The position numbers were made by a program, and so were the translations under genes. Positions 11,074-21,206 of a DNA stretch of 64,000 bases are shown in pieces (positions within the stretch are counted from its first letter, which is position 1; every line of letters starts with the position of its first letter). The notes under the pieces are model-generated. The model worked only from the letters and a program-made list of their open reading frames with translations, ran no database searches and was not told the DNA's origin. Source of the DNA: Hexactinellida sp. DTS-2022 (Eukaryota; Porifera; Hexactinellida); contig JAPNXP010000015.1 in the NCBI GenBank assembly GCA_028753945.1, positions 1,922,001 through 1,986,000 of the forward strand. The letters are read 5' to 3'.

Positions 11074-11638
11074 CAGGGTTGGGTTCAAGTACATTTGAAA
11101 GTACTTAAGTACAAGTACTACTACTTTTCAGATATTCAAGTACAATACAAGTACAAGTACAGGTAAACTTAGAGTACTTAAGTACAAGTACAAGTACAAT
11201 GAAAAAATTAGGAAAATACTTAAGTACAAGTACAAGTACTTCCCAAGCTCTTATGATAAATCTCTCGTACTAATAGTAGAAATTGCTAAATACATAGTTT
11301 ATATAGTATCATCCAAATCTATTTAATTGATTTAGCAGTAGTCCTTGACACGAACACAATTCCTAATATACTAAGTATTAAGTAACACTACTTGATTTGA
11401 GATGGGATTTGAGGAACATCAATGATGTGTGTTGGAAATATATTGAATGATAAAAAAGTCACGAGTAACAAGTACTCAAGTACAAGTGCAAGTACTTTAG
11501 AAAAATGAGGAAAGTAATTAAGTACAAGTACAAGTACAACGGAAAAATGGTGAAAGTACTTAAGTACAAGTACAAGTACTCAAAAAATGTACTTAATTAC
11601 AGAAGTACTTAAGTAAATTGTACTTGAACCCAACCCTG
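11074..11638. mobile_element. hAT MITE filled with AAGTACAAGTAC motifs
   Basis: The termini CAGGGTTGGGTTCAAGTAC and GTACTTGAACCCAACCCTG are flanked by the 8-bp duplication ATACATAA (11066-11073 and 11639-11646). Most of the interior consists of AGTAC/GTACTT steps (AAGTACTTAAGTAC and variants) in both orientations. It is inserted in R1. Confidence 0.9.
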
Positions 11639-11777
11639 ATACATAATGAATGAATGGCATTAAACTCAAGATGGTTTATGATAGAAACAAACTTCAAATT
11701 TATCTACCGTTCCTTGTGACTCGAAACAATTAACAAATGGTTCTTGACACCTTGAGTCGTTGATGACTTGGCGAAAA

Positions 11778-11833
11778 AATCCAAAATTGCAGCTGTGCCG
11801 ACAGCATGTTCCTTTGGAGGCACTATCAATTAA
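11778..11833 (+). repeat. HP left half only
   Basis: The left arm is intact up to GGAGGCACTATCAATTAAC; the right arm is absent because the large palindrome starting near 11840 replaces it. Confidence 0.8.
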
Positions 11834-12267
11834 CGAGTGCATGCCGGGTGGCCACTGTTTCGCTCCGGCATAAATCTGCCGAAATTCGGTGATTTTTTGG
11901 TGGTATTTCGTGATAATTTGGATGTATTTATCATGGATTGCTATTTTTTATTGTTTCTAAACTCGTTTGAGCAAATTTACTGCTTGTTTGGACCCATTTC
12001 GGAAATAGCTGGAAAAGTTTCATACGTTTTTTTTTACACGAACCTATTTGGTTCGGGTGACATATTTAGACTAAGTAATCCGAGTGGAACCCAACTAATT
12101 CTGTTCGGCTGAACTAAAAATTCTAAATCGATCCATATCATCTCTGCTCGATGGTAATTAATTTACATAAATCGGTGACAGTCGAAATTCACCCGCGGGA
12201 AAGTTTTTTGCGCCTAATTCTGCACGAACCTATTTGATTCGGATGAACCTATTTAGTTCATCTAGAA

Positions 12268-13099
12268 CAGTGGTTCTCAAACTGTGGTACGCGTACCACT
12301 GGTGGTACGCGAGCTCCTTCTAGTGGTACGCGGAGCTATAGGCGGAGGGAGGAGGAGTCAGGGGAAGGGGGGGACTCTTGCTCCTCCCCTAATTCAGCCA
12401 TTTGAATTTCTGGCAGTTTATTGTTGATATTATTCAACACCGTCAATACCTTCAATTCTCTAATGTTGCTAGAGTACACATTCTAAATCATTTGTATTTT
12501 GTTTTTGTTAGCAAATTATGCTGCAGGTAGATTAGTAGTTAACATTAACTCTGCAAAAAAATCCTGGCGGTATACTCCCCAAACCCCCTTCGGTCGCTCG
12601 CTGCTACGCTCGCAGCATTTCGTTTTAAAGTACATTTCCATTGTATTTAATAACATTTCAATTTTGATGTATTTTTAAAGTACAGTAGATGTCGGATATA
12701 AGCACACCGGTTATAAGAACATATCGGATATAAGCACACTATGTTGGAAAACGGTTGCCATATACCCTGTATAATTTATGTCGGTTATAAGAACATGCCG
12801 GTTATAAGCACCTTATGTGCAGTTCCCGATGATGTGCTTATAACCGGCATCCACTGTATCATGATCTACCCCCTCTCAAGGGCGTATCTAGGAGAAAGTC
12901 TCTGCGCGGTCAAATGTACAACGGTGTTGAATAATATCAACAATAAACTGCCAACAATTCAAATGGCTGAATTAGGGGAGGAGCAAGTGTCCCCCCCCCC
13001 TTCCCCTGACTCCTCCTCCCTCCGCCTATAACTCCGCGTACCACTAGAAGGAGCTCGCGTACCACCAGTGGTACGCGTACCACAGTTTGAGAACCACTG
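12268..13099. mobile_element. hAT element at the centre of the fold-back
   Basis: The ends CAGTGGTTCTCAAACTGTGG and CCACAGTTTGAGAACCACTG give terminal inverted repeats of about 175 bp. The flanks are ATCTAGAA and TTCTAGAT, sharing TCTAGA. The arms contain GGTACGCGTACCACTGG and GC-rich stretches (GGGGAAGGGGGGGACTC). A pogo-type MITE sits inside. Confidence 0.7.
12683..12856. mobile_element. pogo/Tigger-like MITE
   Basis: The termini CAGTAGATGTCGGATATAAG and ATAACCGGCATCCACTG are flanked by TA on both sides (12681-12682, 12857-12858). CAGT ends and TA target duplication fit the Tc1/mariner-pogo group. A shorter sibling lies at 49917-50041. Confidence 0.85.
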
Positions 13100-13529
13100 T
13101 TCTAGATGAACTAAATAGGTTCATCCGAATCAAATAGGTTCGTGCAGAACTAGGCGCAAAAAGACTTTCCCGCGGGTGAATTTCGACTGTCACCGATTTA
13201 TGTTAATTAATTACCTTTCGAGCAGAGATGATATGGATCGATTTAGAATTTTTAGTTCAGCCGAACCAAATTTGTTGGGTTCACTCAAATTACTTAGTCT
13301 AAATATGTTCACCCGAACCAAATAAGTTCGTGTCAAACAAAACGTAAGAAACTTTTACAGCTATTTCCGCAGTGGGTCCAAACATGCAGTAAATTTGCTC
13401 AAACGAGTTCAGAAACAATAAAAAATAGCAATCCATGATAAATACATCCAAATTATCACGAAACACCACCAAAAAATCACCGAATTTCGGCAGATTTATG
13501 CCGGGGCGAAACAGTGGACGCCCGGCATG

Positions 13530-14003
13530 ATTCTTTGATGCCGGGGCACGCCCCGTCCGAGCCGGCATGGTTGACGCCTATACTCACCAACAGAATATCT
13601 TCAGAATTCTCAAATGAATTCTGGTCAGATTTTGGCAACCAATGTATAATTAGTGGATGATTCGTGCTAATTATTATTTATATATAATGAACACGTGGAG
13701 AAAACACCAGCCAAGCAATATAGTTAGCAAATTTTTATCACCATTTCCAGCCTGTTGCTGAACTCATAAATGGTCGTTAGCCTTCATATTTTACGAATTA
13801 CAGTTTAGCAATGTATGTAATTTGCAATCTAGAATTTAGTTAGTAACTAAATAATACTAATTCTATTAGCAAATGGAATTTATTCCATTACAATATCAAA
13901 ATCAAACTCTTGTTATTCCTTTATAGATTGGTTATTCATGTGGTTAACACTTAATTATATTGATTTAGATCTTGAGAAAACAGGTGAGAAAGAATAACAG
14001 TGG
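13530..14003. other. Intergenic, no gene seen
   Basis: AT-rich sequence after the fold-back, beginning with a GC-rich edge (GCCGGGGCACGCCCCG) that is probably part of the fold-back's boundary. No ORF or known repeat is visible. Confidence 0.5.
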
Positions 14004-14160
14004 TAGTAGAAATCACATGGTAGTAAGAATCTCATAGCAATGTAACATCCATGGTCCTTTTATACAAAGTAGTAGAAATCTCATGGTAGTAAGAATCTCA
14101 TAGCAATTAACATCCATGGTCCTTTTATACAAAGTAGTAAGAATCTCATGGTAGTAAGAA
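14004..14160. repeat. ~65-bp tandem repeat, about 2.4 units
   Basis: Units read AGTAGAAATCTCATGGTAGT followed by AAGAATCTCATAGCAA and CATCCATGGTCCTTTTATAC. The third unit is partial and one base longer at its start. Confidence 0.85.
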
Positions 14161-14940
14161 TCTATACAACAGTACGTATATTCGACGAAAACTAAATACA
14201 AATTGCCTGTGTACAGAAAAAAGTTACCCGGGCTTCTGGCTACGCTAATGACACAGTCATAGCTATAATATATATAAGGACAGAACAAAAACTTGTTAAG
14301 AAAAACTAGTGATGATAACTCCAATTGAATGCTATAAGAGCAGGAGTGGAAAAGAAAATTGCAATTTAGTAATGTATTTGTTTTAAATATTCAACAATTT
14401 TTTAACTATCATTAAACTACGTAATACGAAATCAGGAAGTGATAAAATAATTTATAAGCCCCATGGCAAAACCGCAGGTCCTATGAAGGCCCAGTCAGCA
14501 AAACCTGGCTAGTTATTATGAGTGGCTACGCCACTGTAAGGAGAGTATACATAATTATCCCGTATTTTAATTCGTATTTTAATTTTAATTTCAAATAATT
14601 ATTAAAGAAAAAACATGCAATAAAATAGGCAAATGATTGGTTAGATTAATATATTTTTACTTTTTACTCAATCAAATTGCAGCTTCAGAAAGTCTTTCTA
14701 TGCGCAGTCTATTTATACTAACTGAAAGAAGTCTAGCTAGTAGCTAATCCATACTAGCAAACCCTTTAATTAAATTGGCTTACATATTTTGTCACCTTTG
14801 GATGAAAATGCCAGTATTTCTCTTCATAAACCAATATACGGGGAATCTGACAGAAAAATCTTGCAATTTCGCATTCAAGTTTTTCTCTTCAGATTATTAT
14901 TATTCATCATCTCAAGTAAAATGGAACCTGGTACCTTGTT
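14161..14940. other. Intergenic with solo hAT ends
   Basis: No gene is seen. Near 14528 GAGTGGCTACGCCACTGT looks like a right hAT terminus (reverse complement CAGTGGCGTAGCC), and TTCTGGCTACGCTAATG near 14230 resembles a second one. Neither has a matching left end here. Confidence 0.5.
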
Positions 14941-16273
14941 CAGGGCCGGCGAGAGGGGGGGTTGCTTGGGGTAAAACCGGGGGGCCCAGGATAACTAGGG
15001 GCCCCGGATCGGCATCTGAATGTTTCTTTAGGACTTTATAATATTGAGTCTGCAAAATAGTTATTGTGCCTTATAAGTTATAATACATCTTTCACCACAA
15101 TATGAATTCCTTCGTTGCACCATGGCCTACTATTAATACGGCTAGATAAGTAAAGTATTTGCTCATTTAATTTCCAGGCCAGTGTTTACTTTATAATTGC
15201 TCGTAAAATGAATTACTTATCGTCATGGAATAAACTAAACTTAGGTTTTCAAATACGCCAGAAACATCTAAATACTTTTGAGAATGATTTCTCATCGGAT
15301 TAGACCACAATGACGTAATCAAATATACATACCCATATATGGTAATGATGTTAAATAAATGTTATTTTTTTAGATAATTTGAGAATCTAACTTCGCCGTT
15401 TTTATCCTAATGCATTTTAAAAACTAACTACAGTAACAAATTATGTCATTCCTTTCACTCAAATTCTTTTCAACGTCAATGTAAGTAAATAATTAACTAT
15501 TGTTATCGAACCATATTTTTGTATTTTTTGAAATGTATAGTTAGATTTTAATCTAAGTCTTAAAAGTGCTGTTTGACGATGTACATGTTGTCCAGTCAGT
15601 TTAATGACCGTTTTTGTGACTTATTTAGCTAATGTTCACTGAATCTCTACTTCAAATCTCTACTTCATAATTAGTATTAATTACCATATATGTGTATGTA
15701 TATTTGATTTCGTCATTGTGGTTAAATCCGATGAGAAATCATTCTCAAAAGTATTTTATATGTTTCTGGCGTATTTGAAAACCTAAGTTTAGTTTATTCC
15801 ATGACGATAGGTAATTCATTACGAGCAATTAGAAAGTAAACACTGGCCTGGAAATGAAATGAGCAAATACTTGACTTATCTAGCCGGATAATAAAGTAGG
15901 CCATGGTTGCACTAATAACTGTTATCATCAATATAAAGTATATCACAAAGGATCCAATGTGTCACTAATAAATTGTTACGTATTTCATTGATTTAAACCA
16001 TATTATATGTTTTTGCGAAGCTTGACTCATTGAGAAATCCTATATTTTTTCTAAACAAAAATTTCATTTACTTGACCAATTATATTATTTTACAATTATA
16101 TAATCTTTGTTTTATCTTCACTAAATTTTCGTCTAATTGGGAATTTGTTTCGAGTTGCAAATTATTTTTGTCTAATGTTTCGGGAATTATAAAAATTCAA
16201 TCCTGTCGGAGGATGTGGAGGGGCCTGGCCAGAAATCTTACCAGGGGCCCCATAATTTCTGTCGCCGACCCTG
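14941..16273. mobile_element. Non-autonomous hAT element with 8-bp duplication
   Basis: The termini CAGGGCCGGCGA and TCGCCGACCCTG are flanked by a perfect ACCTTGTT duplication (14933-14940 and 16274-16281). Just inside are GGGGGGCCC-type runs at both ends. The interior has no transposase ORF and contains a second element at 15120-15906. Confidence 0.9.
15120..15906. mobile_element. Inverted-repeat element nested in the hAT element
   Basis: Arms of about 230 bp (15120-15345 and 15685-15906) start CCATGGCCTACT and end AGTAGGCCATGG. They share GAGAATGATTTCTCATCGGA and its complement. Flanking TTGCA occurs on both sides (15115-15119, 15907-15911), suggesting a 5-bp duplication. No coding capacity is seen; I cannot name the superfamily. 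Confidence 0.7.
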
Positions 16274-16289
16274 ACCTTGTTAAAATTCA

Positions 16290-16336
16290 CCGACGACGTC
16301 CTATTTAACAAAAATCGATGACGTCATATTTAACGG
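16290..16336 (+). promoter_or_regulatory. Duplicated CRE-like motif upstream of PRKRIP1
   Basis: Two direct copies of a GAyGACGTC(C/A)TATTTAAC sequence lie about 25 bp apart, the second containing the full CRE palindrome TGACGTCA at 16319-16326. They sit about 150 bp before the PRKRIP1 ATG, immediately downstream of the hAT element. CREB/ATF proteins bind this palindrome in animals; function here is inferred from position only. Confidence 0.35.
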
Positions 16337-16468
16337 TGATAAAAAATTCAATTTGATCGTATACTTAAGAGATACCTTATTATTAAACAACTAAGTTGAA
16401 CAATTAGTATATTAGGCGAGAAGTTAATTTATTAGTCTTACTAATGGGATAACTGTTACAATATTAGT

Positions 16469-17053
16469 ATGAATAATTCAGATTCTGAGGGAGAGTCAAC
16501 CGCTCCTAAGAGGAAGAGAGGGCCAGTTGAAATACCAAAGAGTTTTTCTGACTCGCAACGCATTAAGATAGACAGGTTAATGGTTGATCTAGACAAACCA
16601 GTCAACATTCCATCATCCACCAAGGAGCGTACTCTCCCTCCCCCTCCTGAGTTTAACCGCCACGTAATGGGCTCTACCGCTGGGGCTGGCAGTGGCGACT
16701 TTCACACCTACAGACACTTACGTAGGCGGACAAAGGCTAGAGAGGAGTTGAGTCATAGAAAGGCTCGCCGGGAAGAGGCTCAGGAAGAGTTCGAGGAGAA
16801 ACTTAGATTAAACTTTATAGAATCTGAGAGCAAGACCGCCAAGAGTCGTGCTAAGAGACAGAAACAGAAGGAGAGATTCAAGAAACGGAGAGAATCGCAG
16901 AAAGAGTGTGGTAAAGACCATGGACTGTCCACTAACAGCGAGGAGCTTCATATTCAAAATGAACAATCACCTAATACTATTTTATCGGATACAAATACCG
17001 AAGTACAGGATGAGAAAGATATGTTATGTAAATTAAATAATTGTTTCAATTAA
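16469..17053 (+). CDS. PRKRIP1: PRKR-interacting protein 1 homologue (spliceosome factor)
   Basis: A single uninterrupted frame of 194 residues, close to the ~184 residues of the vertebrate protein. The diagnostic block is present: PPPPEFNRHVMGSTAGAGSG, then FHTYRHLRRR (about residues 50-88). A long basic coiled-coil helix follows (about 89-150, e.g. KSRAKRQKQKERFKKRR). The acidic/serine C-terminal tail is poorly conserved. The family is a small nuclear protein found in catalytic-step spliceosomes and described as a dsRNA-binding inhibitor of PKR in mammals. The ATG at 16469 gives MNNSDSEGES, and an upstream in-frame start is not needed. It lies 288 bp before NOC4L on the same strand. It has no introns although animal orthologues usually do. 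Confidence 0.94.
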   Translation: MNNSDSEGESTAPKRKRGPVEIPKSFSDSQRIKIDRLMVDLDKPVNIPSSTKERTLPPPPEFNRHVMGSTAGAGSGDFHTYRHLRRRTKAREELSHRKARREEAQEEFEEKLRLNFIESESKTAKSRAKRQKQKERFKKRRESQKECGKDHGLSTNSEELHIQNEQSPNTILSDTNTEVQDEKDMLCKLNNCFN

Positions 17054-17341
17054 TTAATGTTCTTAAAAATATACTTTGCAGGCGCAGAGACTAGTTATAG
17101 ATTAGTTTAGAACATTATCTCAAACACGAACATTACTACTCTCTTAGATAAACAAGGCAACGGCTATATTGTTCTGTAAACACCTTTATTTTTTGTATCA
17201 TAAATTCATAATCATATTAGTAAACATTGTGTTCAAATGGGAATAGTCCACATTATTTAAAGATAATATTAAAATCAGGTTCATACAAACGTATCACGAT
17301 ATGATAGATTAATTCAACTGAGTTAACACTAGTCTATCATC
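17054..17341. other. Short intergenic region between PRKRIP1 and NOC4L
   Basis: 288 bp of AT-rich sequence must hold both the PRKRIP1 3' end and the NOC4L promoter. ATGATAGA (17301-17308) and TCTATCAT (17333-17340) form an inverted pair ending one base before the NOC4L ATG. The first copy also opens a three-codon upstream ORF (ATGATAGATTAA). Confidence 0.5.
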
Positions 17342-18877
17342 ATGTCTCACTCGGATTCAAGAGATAGTTTGACCTCAATAGTTACTACTGACTCCCCAGT
17401 AGAGAAAAGTGGTGCCCCTCTTACAGAGGCCAGTAGGATAGAGTCAATACACCAGTTGGAGTCTCATATATTAGAAGACGTGTTAAATTCCCAAAAGCTA
17501 GTTTCTCTGCTAGACTTCTCAAATGATTCAGTAGACGGTGTTAGGTTTGAAGCTCTACAAACTATGGCACGTATTTCCCTAAACTTCCTAGAGTCAGGGG
17601 ATCTCATGCCTCAAAATAAATCCAGAAAGACTAAACAGGCGTCTCAACCTGTTGTCCAGTCCCAGGCCTTGCTATTAGATAAGTATCTCTTATATCGTAG
17701 TAAATTAGTGCATTCCATTTGCCATTCTGAGTATCACCTGGCTGAGCTACATGATACAGCAAAACAATTAATGCTTAGAGAATCAGCTGTTACAGGCAAT
17801 TTGAATTCATTACTTTATGACAAGTTGGTAACCAGGTTGATTTCACAAACGTCGTACACAGCTACTTTGTATGAATTGTTTGAAAAGGATTTAGAGTTTT
17901 GTGACGTTATTCATTGTTGCCTATGTACACTGAGACGTATCCTAACTGCCAGTAGGGCTAAAAGGTATTCTAACAATAATATTCTAAAACTCATCTTGTC
18001 TCTTCAGAAGCAAATTTCGCTGAACAAAAGTGAGTTTAAATATCTTGTCCAAAATCGGATCGCAGAGAAGAGAGAAAGGAAAGATTTTTCAAAACTTATA
18101 TCAAAAGTATGGTTACAGTACCTGTCCTTTGGTATGTCACACGAAACGTTAGTGCGAGTACTGAAAGTAATGGACACAGATATTATACCCAACTTAACGG
18201 ACCCTAAAGTCTTACTGGACTTCCTGGCGTCATCACTCGACTCGGGAGGAGTACTCAGCATTCTCTCTCTGAAGAGTCTCGTTATTCTCATTCACAAGCA
18301 CAAGTTAGAGTACCCAGGCCTCTACACCAAGCTCTATACACTGCTGACTGTTGAACTAACTTACTCAGAGCATTTTGGAGACTTCTTAGTATTGTTTGAC
18401 TTGGTTACTACCTCAACTCATCTGCCTCAATACATAGTAGCTGCCTATATGAAGCGACTAGCTAGGATCGCAGTGCTCGCTCCTGCTCACTCGATACGGC
18501 CGATCCTCATTCTTATCTCCAATCTGGTTGCTAGGCATCCTAACTGTTCAATCATGTTACACCAGACGGACAGAGAGTACCCGGGCGGAGATCCGTATCT
18601 TGCCAAAGAGGAGGACCCTATGCGGTCTAACGCTATTGACAGCTGTATGTGGGAACTGGAGACACTCAAGTCCCACTACTGTAGCGACACAGCTGGGCTG
18701 GTGGGCAGACTGTTCAGAGCCCCGCTAAAGAGGAAGGAAAGGAGCATCACGCCCTATCTCGGGTCTTACGAACAGACCACTGATCAGCTGGAAAAGCAGT
18801 GTATGGGGGGTATCGAGGACGATAAGTTTGTTTTCAAAAAGCCTAATATTACTATACCCGTTGAAGAAATTAATTAA
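17342..18877 (+). CDS. NOC4L: Nucleolar complex protein 4 homologue
   Basis: An uninterrupted 511-codon frame, essentially the length of human NOC4L (~516). The N-terminal two thirds are helical repeats. The C-terminal CBF/Mak21-type region is clear: LPQYIVAAYMKRLARIAVLA and RPILILISNLVARHPNC (about residues 365-405). These lead to DPYLAKEEDPMRSNAIDSCM, WELETLKSHY and the terminal ITPYLGSYEQTTD. NOC4 pairs with NOP14 in 40S pre-ribosome assembly and export in the nucleolus. Only short Lys/Ser-rich patches interrupt the helices, and there is no signal peptide or membrane segment. It follows PRKRIP1 on the same strand. The gene is intronless, unlike the many-exon vertebrate gene, and nothing suggests decay, so I read it as the functional copy. 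Confidence 0.92.
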   Translation: MSHSDSRDSLTSIVTTDSPVEKSGAPLTEASRIESIHQLESHILEDVLNSQKLVSLLDFSNDSVDGVRFEALQTMARISLNFLESGDLMPQNKSRKTKQASQPVVQSQALLLDKYLLYRSKLVHSICHSEYHLAELHDTAKQLMLRESAVTGNLNSLLYDKLVTRLISQTSYTATLYELFEKDLEFCDVIHCCLCTLRRILTASRAKRYSNNNILKLILSLQKQISLNKSEFKYLVQNRIAEKRERKDFSKLISKVWLQYLSFGMSHETLVRVLKVMDTDIIPNLTDPKVLLDFLASSLDSGGVLSILSLKSLVILIHKHKLEYPGLYTKLYTLLTVELTYSEHFGDFLVLFDLVTTSTHLPQYIVAAYMKRLARIAVLAPAHSIRPILILISNLVARHPNCSIMLHQTDREYPGGDPYLAKEEDPMRSNAIDSCMWELETLKSHYCSDTAGLVGRLFRAPLKRKERSITPYLGSYEQTTDQLEKQCMGGIEDDKFVFKKPNITIPVEEIN

Positions 18878-19260
18878 TTTGTTATGCGTACGTCAATATT
18901 ACGGTGATGACTCAATATTTTTATGTACATTCCAAATGGTATCTAAAATATATTGGATCGTAAACTTTACGATTGAATTATTCAAATTCGAGAAATTAAT
19001 TTTTTTCAAGATTAGCAGAAAGTGTATATGCCAATTTAGAAATATTGTTTGTTACTTACCCAATGATTCTACGTATTAGCTTGTAGCTTGACATCTCGTT
19101 AATTGTAAACATCCATGTTAAGCTCTACTAATGTTATTATGCTTTTAGAACCTTGGATGTATGAGTACAAATTGTTGTTGTTTAATTATTTTGTCGGTTA
19201 GTGTATTTCGCTTGTAGCTTGATTGATAGTGCGCTCAAAGAAAATGCTGTAGGCCCAGCT
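18878..19260. other. Intergenic downstream of NOC4L
   Basis: AT-rich sequence with no ORF of note and no obvious polyadenylation hexamer close to the stop. It grades into diverged R1 sequence after about 19260. Confidence 0.5.
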
Positions 19261-19483
19261 GTAATTGTAGATTTTTTCGTATGTCATAATCACTTTAATT
19301 CTATACACCGACAAATACTTTGGAAATCGTGATATTCCAAATAATAAAAACATGTTTTTGACGATGTCATCATCACCTTAGGTGTTAAGAGATGTTAAGG
19401 TGTTACGTTCGATCAGGATCAATTGGAAGTTTCTATCTTATTTCCTCTCTGAGATTAATGATATTTAGCTAATTAGTAAAATT

Positions 19484-19605
19484 AAATCTGAAATTACAGC
19501 TATGTCGACAGCATGTTCCTTTGAAGGCACTATATTTTGGTGGTTGGTCGTTTGATAGTGCCTCCAATAGAACCTGATATCGGCAAAGCTGTAATTTTTG
19601 ATTTT
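19484..19605 (-). repeat. HP hairpin module, degenerate
   Basis: CAGCATGTTCCTTTGAAGGC pairs imperfectly with GCCTCCAATAGAACC, and the ends AAATTACAGC/GCTGTAATTTTT are altered. This is the most diverged HP copy in the window. Confidence 0.7.
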
Positions 19606-19721
19606 TGTAATGTCATTGTCACTATAAAACTGTTAAACCACTTCAGAAAGGTGTTTCGGATGCAAACCACCCTTAGTGTGTTGTAAGTTTTCTTTTAGCC
19701 TCTTCATTTCAGAGATACAAG

Positions 19722-20013
19722 ACACCCTCGCTAATCCGAACAGAGGTGTTCCGATTCAAAGAATTCTGTTCCGTTAGTGAATTCGTTCGGATTAGTGAAA
19801 TAATGCATTTACAATGGGCATCTATAAATGAGAATATCGATAATCCGAACCAAACTTGTACAAACCTTGTTACTAAACATCTAGTGTACTCCTTAAAATA
19901 CTTGCCTGAGACTTTTTTAAATCACTTCCATTGCAATAATCCTATATTTACGATTTTTACCACTATTATTAGAAAAATATATTGGTATCTCCTGTTCGGA
20001 TTAGCGAGGGTGT
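19722..20013. mobile_element. pogo/Tigger-like MITE with ACACCCTCGCTAATCCGAAC ends
   Basis: The 22-bp terminal inverted repeat ACACCCTCGCTAATCCGAAC at the left mirrors GTTCGGATTAGCGAGGGTGT at the right. The interior repeats TTCGGATTAG twice more. The ends resemble pogo-group elements; TA is seen only at the right side. Confidence 0.75.
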
Positions 20014-20290
20014 ACTGTATTCATGGTGAGTCAGAATTTCCTGTGCATGTTGGGTTTTCACCAGCATTCGAAATATATAATTCACAAAATTCTAAAAACA
20101 TATTTCTTTGACGATGTCATCATCACCTCAAGGTGTCAAGACCCATTTGTAGAGTTGTTACGTGCGTAAGGATCAATTGATATACCCGTATTGGAAGTTT
20201 GTTTCTATTTTGTATCATCTCGGAGAATTATGATATTTAGCTATTTGGTATAAATAATTGTTATCAAATTAATTACTTAACACCAAATTC

Positions 20291-20990
20291 AATGTCAACT
20301 TAATTAATGTCTACACAAAAACATGAAGTTGTGTTTGACTTAGCTAACTAAAATTTAGACCTCACACTGTCTGCAAACCTTAATTTGTATCCATATGCTA
20401 TGTATAATGTTATATCTACTAATTAGAATAGGTACTTAGTTATATCTATATGTGCTAAATTCGCATATCAAATGACTTTTTGAGGGAGAGTCGCCGCTCG
20501 GGGTACCCCCTATTTTATCCCAGATCTCCGGACCAATGTTTTTGCTGCTTCACTTCGATAGAAATTGATCCACCAGTCCGATTTTCAAAAATCGGCTGTT
20601 TTCTGTATATCTCAAAAGGCACTCGCGCGATCGCGATTGAGCTTGGCGTATTTCCTCAATAGATAAAACTTACTTACCAATGATCCATAATTTTTTAATT
20701 ATATAATATTGGGTGTATTTCAATCCTAAGTTTAGGAACCTGAATAATTTTTCATTTTAGAGATATCATTGATTTGTCAAGCTCAATCGCGCATTTGACT
20801 GTCAAATAAGCCATTTTTAAAACATTAAACACTATTAAAGACAAAATATTATTTTTCTTAACATTGTCATAGTATACTATACTATGAAAAGTTGAAATTT
20901 TACTGAGTAGTTTTGTTATATTTTATTGCACCTTTGGCTATTTCTCTGCTGTGCGAATAAACACAGTAAATTTCAAGTCTTAATGTTCAG
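20291..20990. other. Unassigned AT-rich region
   Basis: No gene is supported. GAGCTTGGCGTATTTCC with CTCGCGCGATCGCGATTGAG (20625-20655) and AAGCTCAATCGCGCATTTG (near 20790) form a loose inverted pair, perhaps an old transposon. The short + ORF at 20480-20662 shows no recognisable domain. Confidence 0.4.
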
Positions 20991-21206
20991 TAGTTTTGGT
21001 AGAAGTGACCCTTCCGGACTCAATGGATTGTTAACAAACCAATATAAAATACTTGATGAAATTGTTAGAGAATGTCCGGAATTCCATTTATAATACTAGA
21101 TACACATTTTTACTTGTGCCATTCAATATGAAGCTATCTATAACCTATAGATCAATAATACTTCACGAGTAGGTATCTGCTAACAAAATGCCTATTTCCA
21201 CTAAAA

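Larger units (their letters stand above)
9956..11777 (+). repeat. R1 repeat family block, + orientation
   Basis: R1 segments run from AATTTGCTAAATTCC through HP at 10357 and on to GATGACTTGGCGAAAAAATC before the half HP at 11778. It is interrupted only by the hAT element at 11074-11638; removing that element restores AATACATAATGAATGAATGG, a standard R1 junction. Confidence 0.85.
11840..13529. mobile_element. Large fold-back structure (605-bp arms)
   Basis: Arms 11840-12443 and 12920-13529 are inverted copies of each other, beginning GCATGCCGGGTGGCCACTGT at the left and ending GGACGCCCGGCATG at the right. The loop is about 475 bp. The inner parts of the arms (12268 and 13099 outward ends) are themselves canonical hAT termini, CAGTGGTTCTCAAAC. 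The outer 430 bp are a separate palindromic element whose centre was TCTAGA. No long ORF crosses either arm without following the repeat. Confidence 0.8.
19261..20290 (-). repeat. Diverged R1 block, reverse orientation
   Basis: Landmarks appear in reverse complement (TTTGACGATGTCATCATCACC at 19358 and again at 20110; AAGGATCAATTGATA; GGAAGTTTGTTTCTAT). Divergence is higher than in other blocks, implying an older insertion. A pogo-like MITE (19722-20013) is inserted in it. Confidence 0.7.

Noticed and set aside
19746-20111. 121-codon + ORF
   Set aside because: It spans a pogo-like MITE terminus and R1 sequence; composition and content follow the repeats.
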